Origin: Candidatus Segatella violae | GTDB lineage: Bacteria; Bacteroidota; Bacteroidia; Bacteroidales; Bacteroidaceae | Assembly (NCBI GenBank): GCA_002440225.1 | Contig: DJSH01000040.1 | Span: 55,714 to 71,099, forward strand | Length of the DNA: 15,386 nucleotides | Direction of reading: 5' to 3' | Shown here: in pieces, positions 1-6,935 of the stretch | Layout of the letters: each line of letters opens with the position of its first letter | Position numbering within the stretch: position 1 is the first letter of the stretch | The notes under the pieces: model-generated | Told to the model about the DNA's origin: nothing | The model's input: only the letters and a program-made list of their open reading frames with translations | Database searches by the model: none | Translations under genes and position numbers: made by a program

Positions 1-56
1 ACCATTACACCATATCCCAATATTTGCAAACAATGTTGTTTTCACAATTGCGGTTG

Positions 57-87
57 CAAAGGTACGAGTTTTTTTTGAACCTCCAAA
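57..87 (-). promoter_or_regulatory. Leftward Bacteroidota-type promoter for a gene outside the window
   Basis: Read on the minus strand, TACCTTTG (plus-strand CAAAGGTA, 57-64) matches the -7 consensus TAnnTTTG. TTTG (plus-strand CAAA, 84-87) lies exactly 19 nt upstream and matches the -33 element. Both elements and the spacing fit the primary sigma factor consensus known for Bacteroides. Transcription would run left from about position 50, so the served gene lies beyond the left edge and cannot be named. Positions 1-50 show no recognisable coding sequence and are probably its leader. Confidence 0.7.
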
Positions 88-107
88 ATTTTTCGAGACT
101 TTTTTCT

Positions 108-145
108 AAAAAAAGCGCATTTTATTTTAAAAAAAGCATTTTTTT
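108..145. repeat. A/T-tract direct repeat in the divergent promoter region
   Basis: Two similar blocks follow one another. The first is seven A, GCGC, then a T-rich run (108-128). The second is seven A, GC, A, then seven T (129-145). They lie between the leftward promoter (57-87) and the rsfS -7 element (179-186). Phased A/T tracts of this kind may bend DNA or act as an UP-like element; that role is inference. The block may also simply be the very AT-rich spacer usual between divergent Bacteroidota genes. Confidence 0.45.
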
Positions 146-178
146 CGTGTTTTAAGTGGTTTTTCCATGTATTTAGCG

Positions 179-195
179 TATCTTTGCAAAAGATA
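179..195 (+). promoter_or_regulatory. Probable rsfS-ftsH-cdsA promoter (-7 element within an inverted repeat)
   Basis: TATCTTTG at 179-186 matches the Bacteroidota -7 consensus TAnnTTTG. No clear TTTG lies 19-21 nt upstream, so the -33 half is weak. The -7 element is the left arm of an exact inverted repeat: TATCTTT (179-185), GCA, AAAGATA (189-195). It would give a leader of roughly 60 nt before the rsfS start at 254. The same TATCTTTGCA string recurs upstream of parA and alaS, which supports a promoter role. Confidence 0.6.
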
Positions 196-253
196 AAGTA
201 TAAACAAACAAGATTCAATATTAATCAATAGAAATATAACAAGAAAAGAATAA

Positions 254-613
254 ATGAACACAGTGAAAAAACTCGTAGAGACTATCAAGGAAGGTATACA
301 AGAAAAGAAAGGACAAGACATCGTCATCGCCGATCTCACAGGCATCGACGGAAGCATCGCCAAATACTTCATCATCTGCCAGGGCGGTAGTCCCACACAG
401 GTGGAAGCCATCGCAGGAAGCATAGGCGACTTGTGCCGTGAGCGATTGGGCGAGAAGCCTGTCAATGTAGCAGGACTTGGCAACGACCAGTGGGTTGCCA
501 TGGACTTTGTAGATGTCCTAGTGCATGTGTTCTTACCAGAAGTGCGAGCATACTATGACCTGGAGCACCTATGGGAAGATGCCAAGCTCACCCACATCCC
601 CAACCTCGACTAG
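254..613 (+). CDS. rsfS: Ribosome silencing factor RsfS (Iojap/YbeB family)
   Basis: The 119-residue protein has the length and sequence of the RsfS/Iojap family. These proteins bind ribosomal protein uL14 on the large subunit and block subunit joining when nutrients run short. Recognisable family segments are YFIICQGGSPTQVEAIA (about residues 38-54) and WVAMDFVDVLVHVF followed by an E, then a YYDLE.LW.DA segment (about 80-110). The ATG at 254 gives a standard family N-terminus and has no obvious Shine-Dalgarno sequence, as is common in Bacteroidota. The gene leads a run with ftsH (34-nt gap) and cdsA, probably one transcript from the promoter near 179. The family assignment is firm; the anti-association role is inherited from studied homologues. 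Confidence 0.95.
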   Translation: MNTVKKLVETIKEGIQEKKGQDIVIADLTGIDGSIAKYFIICQGGSPTQVEAIAGSIGDLCRERLGEKPVNVAGLGNDQWVAMDFVDVLVHVFLPEVRAYYDLEHLWEDAKLTHIPNLD

Positions 614-647
614 TATTCTATTAGGTTAAAACAAAGGTATACAAAAA

Positions 648-2753
648 ATGGAACAAAGCAACAATTTAAGCCCTCGTGGCGGCAACGGTCCAAAGATGCC
701 ACGATTTAACATGAACTGGCTCTACACATTCATACTCATCGCCTTGATGGTACTATTCTTCACAGGCGGTGGAGATGCGCTTGGCGGCAGCGCTGCCAAA
801 GAAGCCACCTACACCGAGTTCAAGCAGTATGTGGACAAGGGATATGTGCTGAGTGTGGTGGCAAACAAGACGGAGAGTACCCTCAAGATATATATCAACC
901 CAAAGTACATTCGTGACGTGTACAAGATGCCAGCACAGAGTGTTGGTCCCAATCCTTACGTAAAAGTACAGTTTGGCTCCATTGACGAGGTTGACCGCTA
1001 CGCCAACGAGATGGTGAAAGAGAAGAAGATTCATTCCTTCAGTTACGACAACCAGAAGGACAATGACTTCATCAACCTGCTCGTCAACTTGGCTCCTCTG
1101 CTTTTCTTCTTCATCTTCATCTGGTGGATGTCTGGCAGAATGGGCTCAGGCCTTGGCACGGGCATGGGTGGAGGCATCTTCAGCGTAGGAAAGAGCAAGG
1201 CTAAGATGTACGAGAAGGGCAATGCCATCGGTGTCACCTTCAAGGATGTCGCAGGTCAGGAAGGTGCCAAACAGGAAGTGGAGGAAATCGTAGAGTTCCT
1301 CAAGAATCCGCAGAAATACACAGACCTAGGAGGCAAGATACCTAAGGGTGCGCTCTTGGTAGGTCCTCCGGGAACAGGTAAGACCCTCTTGGCCAAGGCT
1401 GTTGCTGGCGAGGCTGGCGTTCCATTCTTCTCGATGAGCGGTTCCGACTTTGTCGAGATGTTCGTAGGCGTGGGTGCATCACGCGTGCGCGACCTTTTCC
1501 GCCAGGCTAAGGAGAAAGCACCTTGCATCATCTTCATCGACGAGATTGATGCTGTGGGCCGCGCCCGCAGCAAGAATCCTGCCATGGGTGGTAACGACGA
1601 ACGAGAGAACACGCTGAATGCCCTCCTCACTGAAATGGACGGATTCGGAACCAATAGTGGTGTCATCATCCTTGCAGCCACCAACCGCGTGGACATGCTC
1701 GACAGCGCCCTGCTGCGTGCCGGACGTTTCGACCGAGAAATACATGTAGACCTACCAGGCTTGAATGAACGCAAGGCTATATTCTTGGTTCACCTCAAAC
1801 CTATCAAGATAGACGACACCGTGGACGTTGACCTTCTCGCCCGCCAGACCCCAGGCTTCTCTGGAGCCGACATCGCCAACGTCTGCAACGAGGCTGCCCT
1901 CATCGCTGCACGTCACGACAAGAAAGCCGTAAGCAAACAAGACTTCCTTGATGCAGTAGACCGCATCGTGGGTGGACTGGAGAAGAAAACCAAGGTAATG
2001 ACTGCCGACGAGAAGAGAAGCATAGCCCTCCATGAGGCAGGTCACGCCACCATCTCTTGGTTCTGCCAGTATGCCAACCCACTCATCAAGGTTACCATCG
2101 TACCTCGTGGACAAGCCCTAGGTGCAGCTTGGTACTTGCCAGAGGAGCGTCAGATTACCACCAAGGAGCAGATGCTCGACGAGATGTGCTCATTGATGGG
2201 TGGACGTGCTGCCGAGGAGCTCTTCACAGGGCACATATCCTCAGGAGCCATGAACGACTTGGAACGTGCCACTAAGAGCGCTTATGGAATGGTGGCCTAT
2301 CTGGGTATGAGCAAGACGTTGCCAAACATTTGCTATTACAACCAGAATGAGTACTCGTTCCAGCGTCCATACTCAGAAACCACGGCAAGAGAAATCGACC
2401 AAGAGGTTCTCCAGATTGTGAACGAACAATATACTCGTGCCAAGAACATCCTGATGGAGCACAAGGAAGGACATAACGCCCTCGCAGAGTTGCTCATCCA
2501 AAAAGAGGTCATCATGGCAGAAGATGTGGAGAAAATTTTCGGTAAACGTCCATGGCTGAGTCGTTCACAAGAAATCATGGAAGACGAACAGCCTAAGGTG
2601 GAAGACCCTTCCACTACGGTCGACGACGACAAGGTGAAGGAAATCCCCGCAGTTCAAGCAGCCATCAAAGAGCATGAGGCCAAGGCTTCTGGGGACAGCG
2701 ACAGCAAGAAGGACGACGAAGACGACGACAACAAAAACGACGATAAAAAATAA
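648..2753 (+). CDS. ftsH: ATP-dependent zinc metalloprotease FtsH
   Basis: This is a 701-residue membrane-anchored AAA+ protease that pulls membrane and short-lived cytosolic proteins into its proteolytic chamber. Two membrane spans are visible at about 24-40 and 141-162, flanking an extracytoplasmic domain. The AAA module has Walker A GPPGTGKT (239-246), pore motif FVG (272-274), Walker B IIFIDE (294-299) and second-region arginines in RAGRFDR (357-363). The zinc site is HEAGH (462-466), with the probable third ligand D537 in the SGAMND segment. All key residues are intact. The last 55 or so residues form a hydrophilic tail ending in an Asp/Lys/Asn-rich low-complexity run. cdsA follows after 5 nt, so the two are almost certainly co-transcribed. 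In E. coli FtsH controls LpxC turnover; whether that holds here is unknown. Confidence 0.97.
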   Translation: MEQSNNLSPRGGNGPKMPRFNMNWLYTFILIALMVLFFTGGGDALGGSAAKEATYTEFKQYVDKGYVLSVVANKTESTLKIYINPKYIRDVYKMPAQSVGPNPYVKVQFGSIDEVDRYANEMVKEKKIHSFSYDNQKDNDFINLLVNLAPLLFFFIFIWWMSGRMGSGLGTGMGGGIFSVGKSKAKMYEKGNAIGVTFKDVAGQEGAKQEVEEIVEFLKNPQKYTDLGGKIPKGALLVGPPGTGKTLLAKAVAGEAGVPFFSMSGSDFVEMFVGVGASRVRDLFRQAKEKAPCIIFIDEIDAVGRARSKNPAMGGNDERENTLNALLTEMDGFGTNSGVIILAATNRVDMLDSALLRAGRFDREIHVDLPGLNERKAIFLVHLKPIKIDDTVDVDLLARQTPGFSGADIANVCNEAALIAARHDKKAVSKQDFLDAVDRIVGGLEKKTKVMTADEKRSIALHEAGHATISWFCQYANPLIKVTIVPRGQALGAAWYLPEERQITTKEQMLDEMCSLMGGRAAEELFTGHISSGAMNDLERATKSAYGMVAYLGMSKTLPNICYYNQNEYSFQRPYSETTAREIDQEVLQIVNEQYTRAKNILMEHKEGHNALAELLIQKEVIMAEDVEKIFGKRPWLSRSQEIMEDEQPKVEDPSTTVDDDKVKEIPAVQAAIKEHEAKASGDSDSKKDDEDDDNKNDDKK

Positions 2754-2758
2754 GGATC

Positions 2759-3628
2759 ATGACAGACAAGCAAAAGAATCTAGTGATAAGAGCTATCACA
2801 GGCGCACTCTTTGTAGTGTGCATGGTGTCTTGTTTTCTCAACCCGAAGGCAATGGTCATACTCTTCGCCCTCATCACAGGACTGAGCATCTGGGAATACT
2901 GCGGGCTCGTGAATCAAAAGGAAGACGTAACGGTGAACCGTTTCATCGCCACCGTGGCAGGTGTCTACTTTTTCCTTGCCGTAGCAGGCTTTCGCACAGG
3001 TTTCGTAGGCAATTTCATTGTCTTTGTACCCTACCTTCTCACTATCGTGTACCTCTTCATCAGTGAGCTATATACAGGCAACAAGAATGCCATCAACGAC
3101 TGGGCATACACCATGCTCTCTCAGATGTACATCGCCCTGCCTTTCTCCATGATCAACGTACTCTCGTTTGAGACATCAGCTTTCGATGGACAGATACATT
3201 ACGACATGCTGCTTCCATTGAGCATCTTCATCTTCCTCTGGACCAACGACACCGGTGCCTACTGCAGTGGCTCGTTATTTGGCAAGCACAAGCTATTTCC
3301 ACGAGTGAGTCCAGGAAAGAGCTGGGAAGGAAGCATTGGCGGTGGCATACTCGTGCTTATCGTGGCTGGCATCATCGGTTACATAGCCAACGACGGTGAA
3401 GCCCACCGACTCAGCATTCTCGGCTGGGAAGGACTTGGACTTGTGGTTGTGTTCTTTGGTACTTGGGGCGACTTGGTAGAAAGCCTCTTCAAACGCACAC
3501 TGGGTGTAAAAGACAGCGGCAACATTCTGCCGGGGCATGGAGGTATGCTCGACCGATTCGACTCCTCACTCATGGCCATACCGGCTGCCGTTATTTACTT
3601 TTATACCATACAGCTCTTTGCAGCATAA
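2759..3628 (+). CDS. cdsA: Phosphatidate cytidylyltransferase (CDP-diacylglycerol synthase)
   Basis: This 289-residue polytopic inner-membrane enzyme makes CDP-diacylglycerol from phosphatidate and CTP, the branch point of phospholipid synthesis. Most of the chain is a series of hydrophobic segments, such as about 10-26, 31-47, 67-100, 150-161, 195-210 and 226-237. The C-terminal family signature is complete at 242-268: SLFKR, KD at 251-252, then PGHGGMLDRFD, which holds the metal- and CTP-binding residues. The ATG lies 5 nt after the ftsH stop, with AAGGA overlapping that stop as a possible ribosome site. It is the last gene of the rsfS-ftsH-cdsA run, and a strong terminator hairpin follows 34 nt later. 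Its length is typical for the family. Confidence 0.95.
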   Translation: MTDKQKNLVIRAITGALFVVCMVSCFLNPKAMVILFALITGLSIWEYCGLVNQKEDVTVNRFIATVAGVYFFLAVAGFRTGFVGNFIVFVPYLLTIVYLFISELYTGNKNAINDWAYTMLSQMYIALPFSMINVLSFETSAFDGQIHYDMLLPLSIFIFLWTNDTGAYCSGSLFGKHKLFPRVSPGKSWEGSIGGGILVLIVAGIIGYIANDGEAHRLSILGWEGLGLVVVFFGTWGDLVESLFKRTLGVKDSGNILPGHGGMLDRFDSSLMAIPAAVIYFYTIQLFAA

Positions 3629-3662
3629 AACAAATAAGGCGACAAAGAACTATTTAAAACAG

Positions 3663-3710
3663 AAACTCCCGCTAAGCACTGCAATATGCCTAGCGGGAGT
3701 TTTTTCTTTT
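3663..3710 (+). terminator. Rho-independent terminator after cdsA (possibly bidirectional)
   Basis: A perfect 12-bp stem pairs AAACTCCCGCTA (3663-3674) with TAGCGGGAGTTT (3691-3702). A small inner GCA/TGC stem is also possible. A T-rich tail runs to 3710 (TTTTTCTTTT), which gives a canonical intrinsic terminator for cdsA. Read leftward, the same stem is followed by CTGTTTTAAA, a weaker T tract, so it may also stop transcripts from the convergent lpxB gene ending at 3771. Confidence 0.88.
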
Positions 3711-3770
3711 CCTTTCGGGGTTATATAAAGCTTTGCAAGAAGATAGGAAATGGGCTGAAGGCCTAAAAGC

Positions 3771-5180
3771 TTAAAAGTTCTCTCCACGTTCCTGTTCTTC
3801 CTCATACCTCTCACTTCGCTGGACCTCCCATTCTTCCTGTTGAGCCTGGGCAGCACGCTGCTGGGCTTGTCGAATGCGTTCGTCAGCTTGTTTTCGTGCC
3901 AACTCAGCTTCAGCCTCAGCCTTTTTGCGAGCAGCCTCAGCCTCAGCCAAAGCCTTCTGGCGAGCACGCTCAGCAGCCTCAGCGGCAGCTTTAGCTTCTG
4001 CAGCCGCACGCTCCTGGGCCAAACGCAGCAATTCCTCTCGACGCTTCACCAGCAAGTCGAACATGATGCGAGCCGCCTCATCTGGAGCCACCTTGTCGCC
4101 CAAGCGTTCACGAACCTCCTTATAAGAAGCCATCATCTTATCCCGTTCTGGTTGACCTGGCAAAATGCGATAGAGTTCATCTGCAATCTTATCGACGACA
4201 AAACGATCGGCAAGCATCTCTGGCACGACCTCCTTATTGGCAATGAGATTGACCAACGAGATGTATTTCACCTTAATGATATGATTGAAGGCGAACCGAA
4301 TGAGACGAGGAACAGGTGTCTCATAACATACCACCTGCGGGACATCAAAAAGAGCTGTTTCCAAGGTAGCCGTTCCACAAGTAACAAGAGCCACCGTGCT
4401 ATGTGCCAGGAGAGGATAGGTCTTATTGCGCACCAAGTGCACAGGGGTATTCTTGATAAACTTTGCATAATAAGCATCCTCTATGCTTGGAGCTCCAGCC
4501 AACACCATCTGGTAATCCTCATAACGTTCCGCCACCTCTATCATGGCAGGCAAATTGTCTTTGATTTCTTGCAATCTACTACCAGCCAAGAGAGCAATAA
4601 TTGGGCGATGTATGTCAAGATTGTTTTCCTCACAAAACTCAGCAAACGTCTGCTTGTACCCTGCCCTAAATTCACTTACCTCTTGAGCCGTTGGATTACC
4701 TACATAATGGATAGGATAATGATGCTTCTGCTCAAAGAAAGCGACTTCAAAGGGCAAGATGGAGAAAAGCTGGGCAATATCGCGTTTGATACTACGGATA
4801 CGCCACTCCTTCCAAGCCCATATCTTAGGAGAAATATAATAATAGGCAGGTATATTCGTCCTCTGTTTCAAAAACTTGGCGATATTCAAGTTAAAGCCAG
4901 GATAGTCTACCAATATCACGACATCAGGCTTCCACTTCAAAATATCTTCCTTGCACATTTTCATGTTTTTGAAGATAGTACCAAGGTGCAGAAGCACGGG
5001 CACGAATCCCATATAGGCAAGCTCCTTAAAATGCTTTACACGAGTTCCTCCCTCAGCAGCCATCAAATCACCGCCGAAGAACCTAAACTCAGCGAACTCG
5101 TCCACTTTTTTCAACGAGCGCATCAGTCGGCTAGCATGCAAATCGCCACTAGCCTCGCCTACTATCAAATAATATCTCAT
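3771..5180 (-). CDS. lpxB: Lipid-A-disaccharide synthase LpxB with a long C-terminal coiled-coil extension
   Basis: LpxB (glycosyltransferase family 19) condenses UDP-2,3-diacylglucosamine with lipid X to form the lipid A disaccharide at the inner membrane. Family hallmarks include the N-terminal GEASGDLHA (8-16), a GGDLM stretch (36-40), DYPGFN (92-97), ISPKIWAWKEWR (116-127), LLAGSR (197-202) and CGTATLETAL (268-277). The enzymatic part ends near residue 376, close to the roughly 380 residues usual for LpxB. The remaining 93 or so residues (377-469) are almost all Ala, Glu, Arg, Lys and Gln, with AEAEA units at 412-416 and 421-425, and end in a Glu/Arg-rich stretch. This should form a long helix or coiled coil and is not needed for the known chemistry. 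The gene is 23 nt downstream of surE and probably co-transcribed with it. Confidence 0.95.
   Translation of the reverse strand: MRYYLIVGEASGDLHASRLMRSLKKVDEFAEFRFFGGDLMAAEGGTRVKHFKELAYMGFVPVLLHLGTIFKNMKMCKEDILKWKPDVVILVDYPGFNLNIAKFLKQRTNIPAYYYISPKIWAWKEWRIRSIKRDIAQLFSILPFEVAFFEQKHHYPIHYVGNPTAQEVSEFRAGYKQTFAEFCEENNLDIHRPIIALLAGSRLQEIKDNLPAMIEVAERYEDYQMVLAGAPSIEDAYYAKFIKNTPVHLVRNKTYPLLAHSTVALVTCGTATLETALFDVPQVVCYETPVPRLIRFAFNHIIKVKYISLVNLIANKEVVPEMLADRFVVDKIADELYRILPGQPERDKMMASYKEVRERLGDKVAPDEAARIMFDLLVKRREELLRLAQERAAAEAKAAAEAAERARQKALAEAEAARKKAEAEAELARKQADERIRQAQQRAAQAQQEEWEVQRSERYEEEQERGENF
3910..3948. repeat. Imperfect 27-bp-period repeat inside the lpxB tail
   Basis: Within the lpxB 3' part, the hexamer TCAGCC occurs in tandem at 3910-3921 and again at 3937-3948, 27 bp apart. 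It encodes the repeated AEAEA units of the C-terminal helix at a 9-residue period. Further CAGC-rich units extend to about 4010. The repeat preserves reading frame, so gain or loss of a 9- or 27-bp unit would change tail length without a frameshift. Whether length varies between strains cannot be seen here. Confidence 0.6.
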
Positions 5181-5189
5181 AATTCTGTA

Positions 5190-5215
5190 TTAGGAATTTC
5201 TAGTTAGGAGTTTTC
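5190..5215. repeat. Short degenerate repeat across the surE-lpxB junction
   Basis: TTAGGAATTTC (5190-5200) and TTAGGAGTTTTC (5204-5215) are two imperfect copies covering the surE stop codon and the start of the 23-nt gap to lpxB. Runs of this TTAGGA/GTTAGGAG type look like the degenerate spacer sequence seen between some Bacteroidota genes. No function is evident. Confidence 0.35.
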
Positions 5216-5983
5216 CAAGCCCCAATCATTATTTTTTATCCAATCGTAGTCAGTCACGTCTATTTTGGTAGGCGTGATGGCAACGTATCCATGATGAACA
5301 GCCCATTGGTCTGTGTCTTTGGCATCAGGCTCATCGTTCCGATAGCTGCCCACCATCCAAAAATAGTCATAACCATGTGGATGGGTTCTACGATCCACTT
5401 CGTTAACCCACGACCCATGAGTCATTCTACAAACTTTGAAACCGTGAAAAGGTGGCAAAGCAGGGAAATTAACGTTAAGGCAAGTATATTCTGGCAGCCC
5501 ATTCTCAAGTACCTTCTTAATCACCTTGATCACGCCATCTCGAAGAGGCGCCAAGTCGGCATTCTCGTCATAATTGCAACTACTGAACGCTATCGAAGGA
5601 ATTCGCTTCATACATCCCTCTTTGGCAACACCCATTGTACCAGAATAATGATTATTGACACTAGAGTTGTCGCCATGATTGATGCCACCCAAGATAAGAT
5701 CTGGAGTACGACCATCAAGAAGCTCCGAGAGAGCAATCTTCACACAATCCACAGGCGTGCCACTGCACGACCACACCTCCACATCATCACCCATGTTGTG
5801 GCGACGTTTGAGGCGCAAAGGAGTAACAGCAGAAAAGGCGCAAGAAAATCCCGAGCGAGCACTTTCCGGAGCACAAACCAAGATGTCGCACCAGTCTTTG
5901 AGAAAGCCTACGAGGGTCTTGATGCCATTGGCATGATAGCCATCATCATTCGAAATTAATACTAAAGGTCTCTTATTTTCCAT
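5204..5983 (-). CDS. surE: 5'/3'-nucleotidase SurE
   Basis: SurE is a metal-dependent nucleotidase that removes phosphate from nucleoside monophosphates and is linked to stationary-phase survival in E. coli. The 259 residues match the family throughout. The metal site is SNDDG (11-15) with S44 in ARSG and N102 in GGIN. SGTPVDCV (74-81) and YSGTMGVAKEG (113-123) are further family blocks. The start at 5983 gives the standard MxxxxPLVLISNDDG opening. The gene is first of a two-gene minus-strand unit with lpxB and is divergent from parA. Its -7 element at 6006-6013 leaves a leader of under 20 nt. I see nothing truncated or unusual in it. Confidence 0.95.
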   Translation of the reverse strand: MENKRPLVLISNDDGYHANGIKTLVGFLKDWCDILVCAPESARSGFSCAFSAVTPLRLKRRHNMGDDVEVWSCSGTPVDCVKIALSELLDGRTPDLILGGINHGDNSSVNNHYSGTMGVAKEGCMKRIPSIAFSSCNYDENADLAPLRDGVIKVIKKVLENGLPEYTCLNVNFPALPPFHGFKVCRMTHGSWVNEVDRRTHPHGYDYFWMVGSYRNDEPDAKDTDQWAVHHGYVAITPTKIDVTDYDWIKNNDWGLENS

Positions 5984-6005
5984 AAAAATATCTTTCTTTT
6001 TGGTG

Positions 6006-6013
6006 CAAAAGTA
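6006..6013 (-). promoter_or_regulatory. Probable surE-lpxB promoter (-7 element)
   Basis: Plus-strand CAAAAGTA reads TACTTTTG on the minus strand, matching TAnnTTTG. It is 23 nt upstream of the surE start codon. The -33 position shows no clear TTTG, so the assignment rests on the -7 match and the location. Confidence 0.5.
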
Positions 6014-6055
6014 CGAAAAAACCTTTAAAGTAACGTCATTCTCACAATATTTTTG

Positions 6056-6063
6056 TATCTTTG
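6056..6063 (+). promoter_or_regulatory. Probable parA promoter (-7 element)
   Basis: TATCTTTG at 6056-6063 matches the Bacteroidota -7 consensus and is 21 nt upstream of the parA ATG, so the leader would be very short. A good -33 TTTG is not visible at 19-21 nt spacing. It is divergent from the surE promoter, with 42 bp between the two -7 elements. Confidence 0.55.
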
Positions 6064-6084
6064 CAGAAAATTTTAACTTAGGAA

Positions 6085-6849
6085 ATGGGAAAGATTATCG
6101 CTTTAGCAAATCAGAAGGGCGGTGTCGGAAAGACTACCACCACGATAAATTTGGCAGCTTCGCTGGCTACTCTTGAGAAGACTGTGCTCGTCGTGGACGC
6201 AGATCCACAGGCGAACGCATCCAGCGGACTGGGAGTAGACATCAGCGAGGTAGACTGTTCTCTGTATGAGTGCATCATCGACCACGCCGATGTATGCGAT
6301 GCCATTTACACCACCGACATCGATGGGCTCGACATTATCCCTAGCCACATAGACTTGGTAGGTGCAGAAATCGAAATGCTCAATCTGAAAAACCGCGAAA
6401 AGGTGATTAAGACTTTACTGGAACCCATCCGAGAAGAATATGACTACATATTGATAGATTGTTCTCCTTCCTTGGGTCTCATCACCGTAAACTCTCTCAC
6501 CGCAGCCGACTCGGTAATCATCCCTGTACAATGTGAGTATTTCGCCCTAGAAGGCATCAGCAAGTTGCTCAACACCATCAAAATCATCAAGAGCAAGCTT
6601 AACCCAAAGCTCGAAATCGAAGGTTTCTTGCTCACGATGTATGACAGTCGCCTTCGTCTCGCCAACCAAATATACGACGAAGTGAAGCGCCATTTCCAGG
6701 AACTGGTGTTCAAGACTGTGATTCAACGAAACGTAAAGTTGAGTGAGAGTCCGAGCCACGGTCTTCCAGTCATTCTCTACGACGCAGAGAGCAACGGTGC
6801 CAAAAACCACTTGGCACTCGCCAAGGAAATCATAAACAAGAACAGTTAA
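6085..6849 (+). CDS. parA: Chromosome partitioning ATPase ParA (Soj)
   Basis: This 254-residue deviant-Walker ATPase binds DNA non-specifically when ATP-loaded and works with ParB-parS to move and separate replicated origins. The deviant Walker A KGGVGKTT (11-18) carries the signature lysine at position 11. Walker A' is VVDADPQANAS (36-46) and Walker B is ILIDCSPSLG (122-131). The short N-terminus without an extra helix-turn-helix is of the chromosomal Soj type, not the long plasmid type. A weak AGGA lies just before the ATG. parB follows in the same direction after an 86-bp gap, and the pair begins a five-gene run that ends at the Rel/SpoT gene. Confidence 0.95.
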   Translation: MGKIIALANQKGGVGKTTTTINLAASLATLEKTVLVVDADPQANASSGLGVDISEVDCSLYECIIDHADVCDAIYTTDIDGLDIIPSHIDLVGAEIEMLNLKNREKVIKTLLEPIREEYDYILIDCSPSLGLITVNSLTAADSVIIPVQCEYFALEGISKLLNTIKIIKSKLNPKLEIEGFLLTMYDSRLRLANQIYDEVKRHFQELVFKTVIQRNVKLSESPSHGLPVILYDAESNGAKNHLALAKEIINKNS

Positions 6850-6896
6850 TCATTATAACAAATTAATAAGTAATTATGCTTGAACATTAGCATCAT

Positions 6897-6929
6897 AAAG
6901 TTTAAATGTTTAAAGTTCAAAGTTCAAAG
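6897..6929. repeat. Degenerate heptamer (AAAGTTC) tandem repeat before parB
   Basis: Two exact AAAGTTC units (6912-6918 and 6919-6925) are followed by AAAG. Two degenerate units precede them (AAAGTTT at 6897-6903, then AAATGTT). The array occupies the parA-parB gap and stops just before the preferred parB start. It contains an ATG (6906) that extends the parB frame by ten residues; that ATG looks accidental. Confidence 0.7.
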
Positions 6930-6935
6930 AAAATA

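Noticed and set aside
127..501. Minus-strand frame overlapping rsfS and its upstream region
   Set aside because: It spans the rsfS promoter and start and has no family resemblance; RsfS explains the conserved coding signal.
3840..5207. 455-residue open frame on the plus strand opposite lpxB
   Set aside because: The minus strand encodes an unmistakable LpxB. The opposite frame is Ser/Leu-rich low complexity, matches no family I know, and has no promoter or ribosome site. It is a shadow of the biased lpxB codons and tail repeat.
5291..5959. 222-residue plus-strand frame opposite surE
   Set aside because: SurE on the minus strand has all its metal and substrate motifs. The antisense translation has no recognisable domain or start signal.
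6897..6929. Possible CRISPR-like array
   Set aside because: Units are only 7 bp, contiguous, with no spacers and no cas genes nearby.
6906..6935. Longer ParB start adding ten residues
   Set aside because: The extra residues come from the AAAGTTC repeat and do not resemble ParB N-termini. The next ATG gives the usual start.
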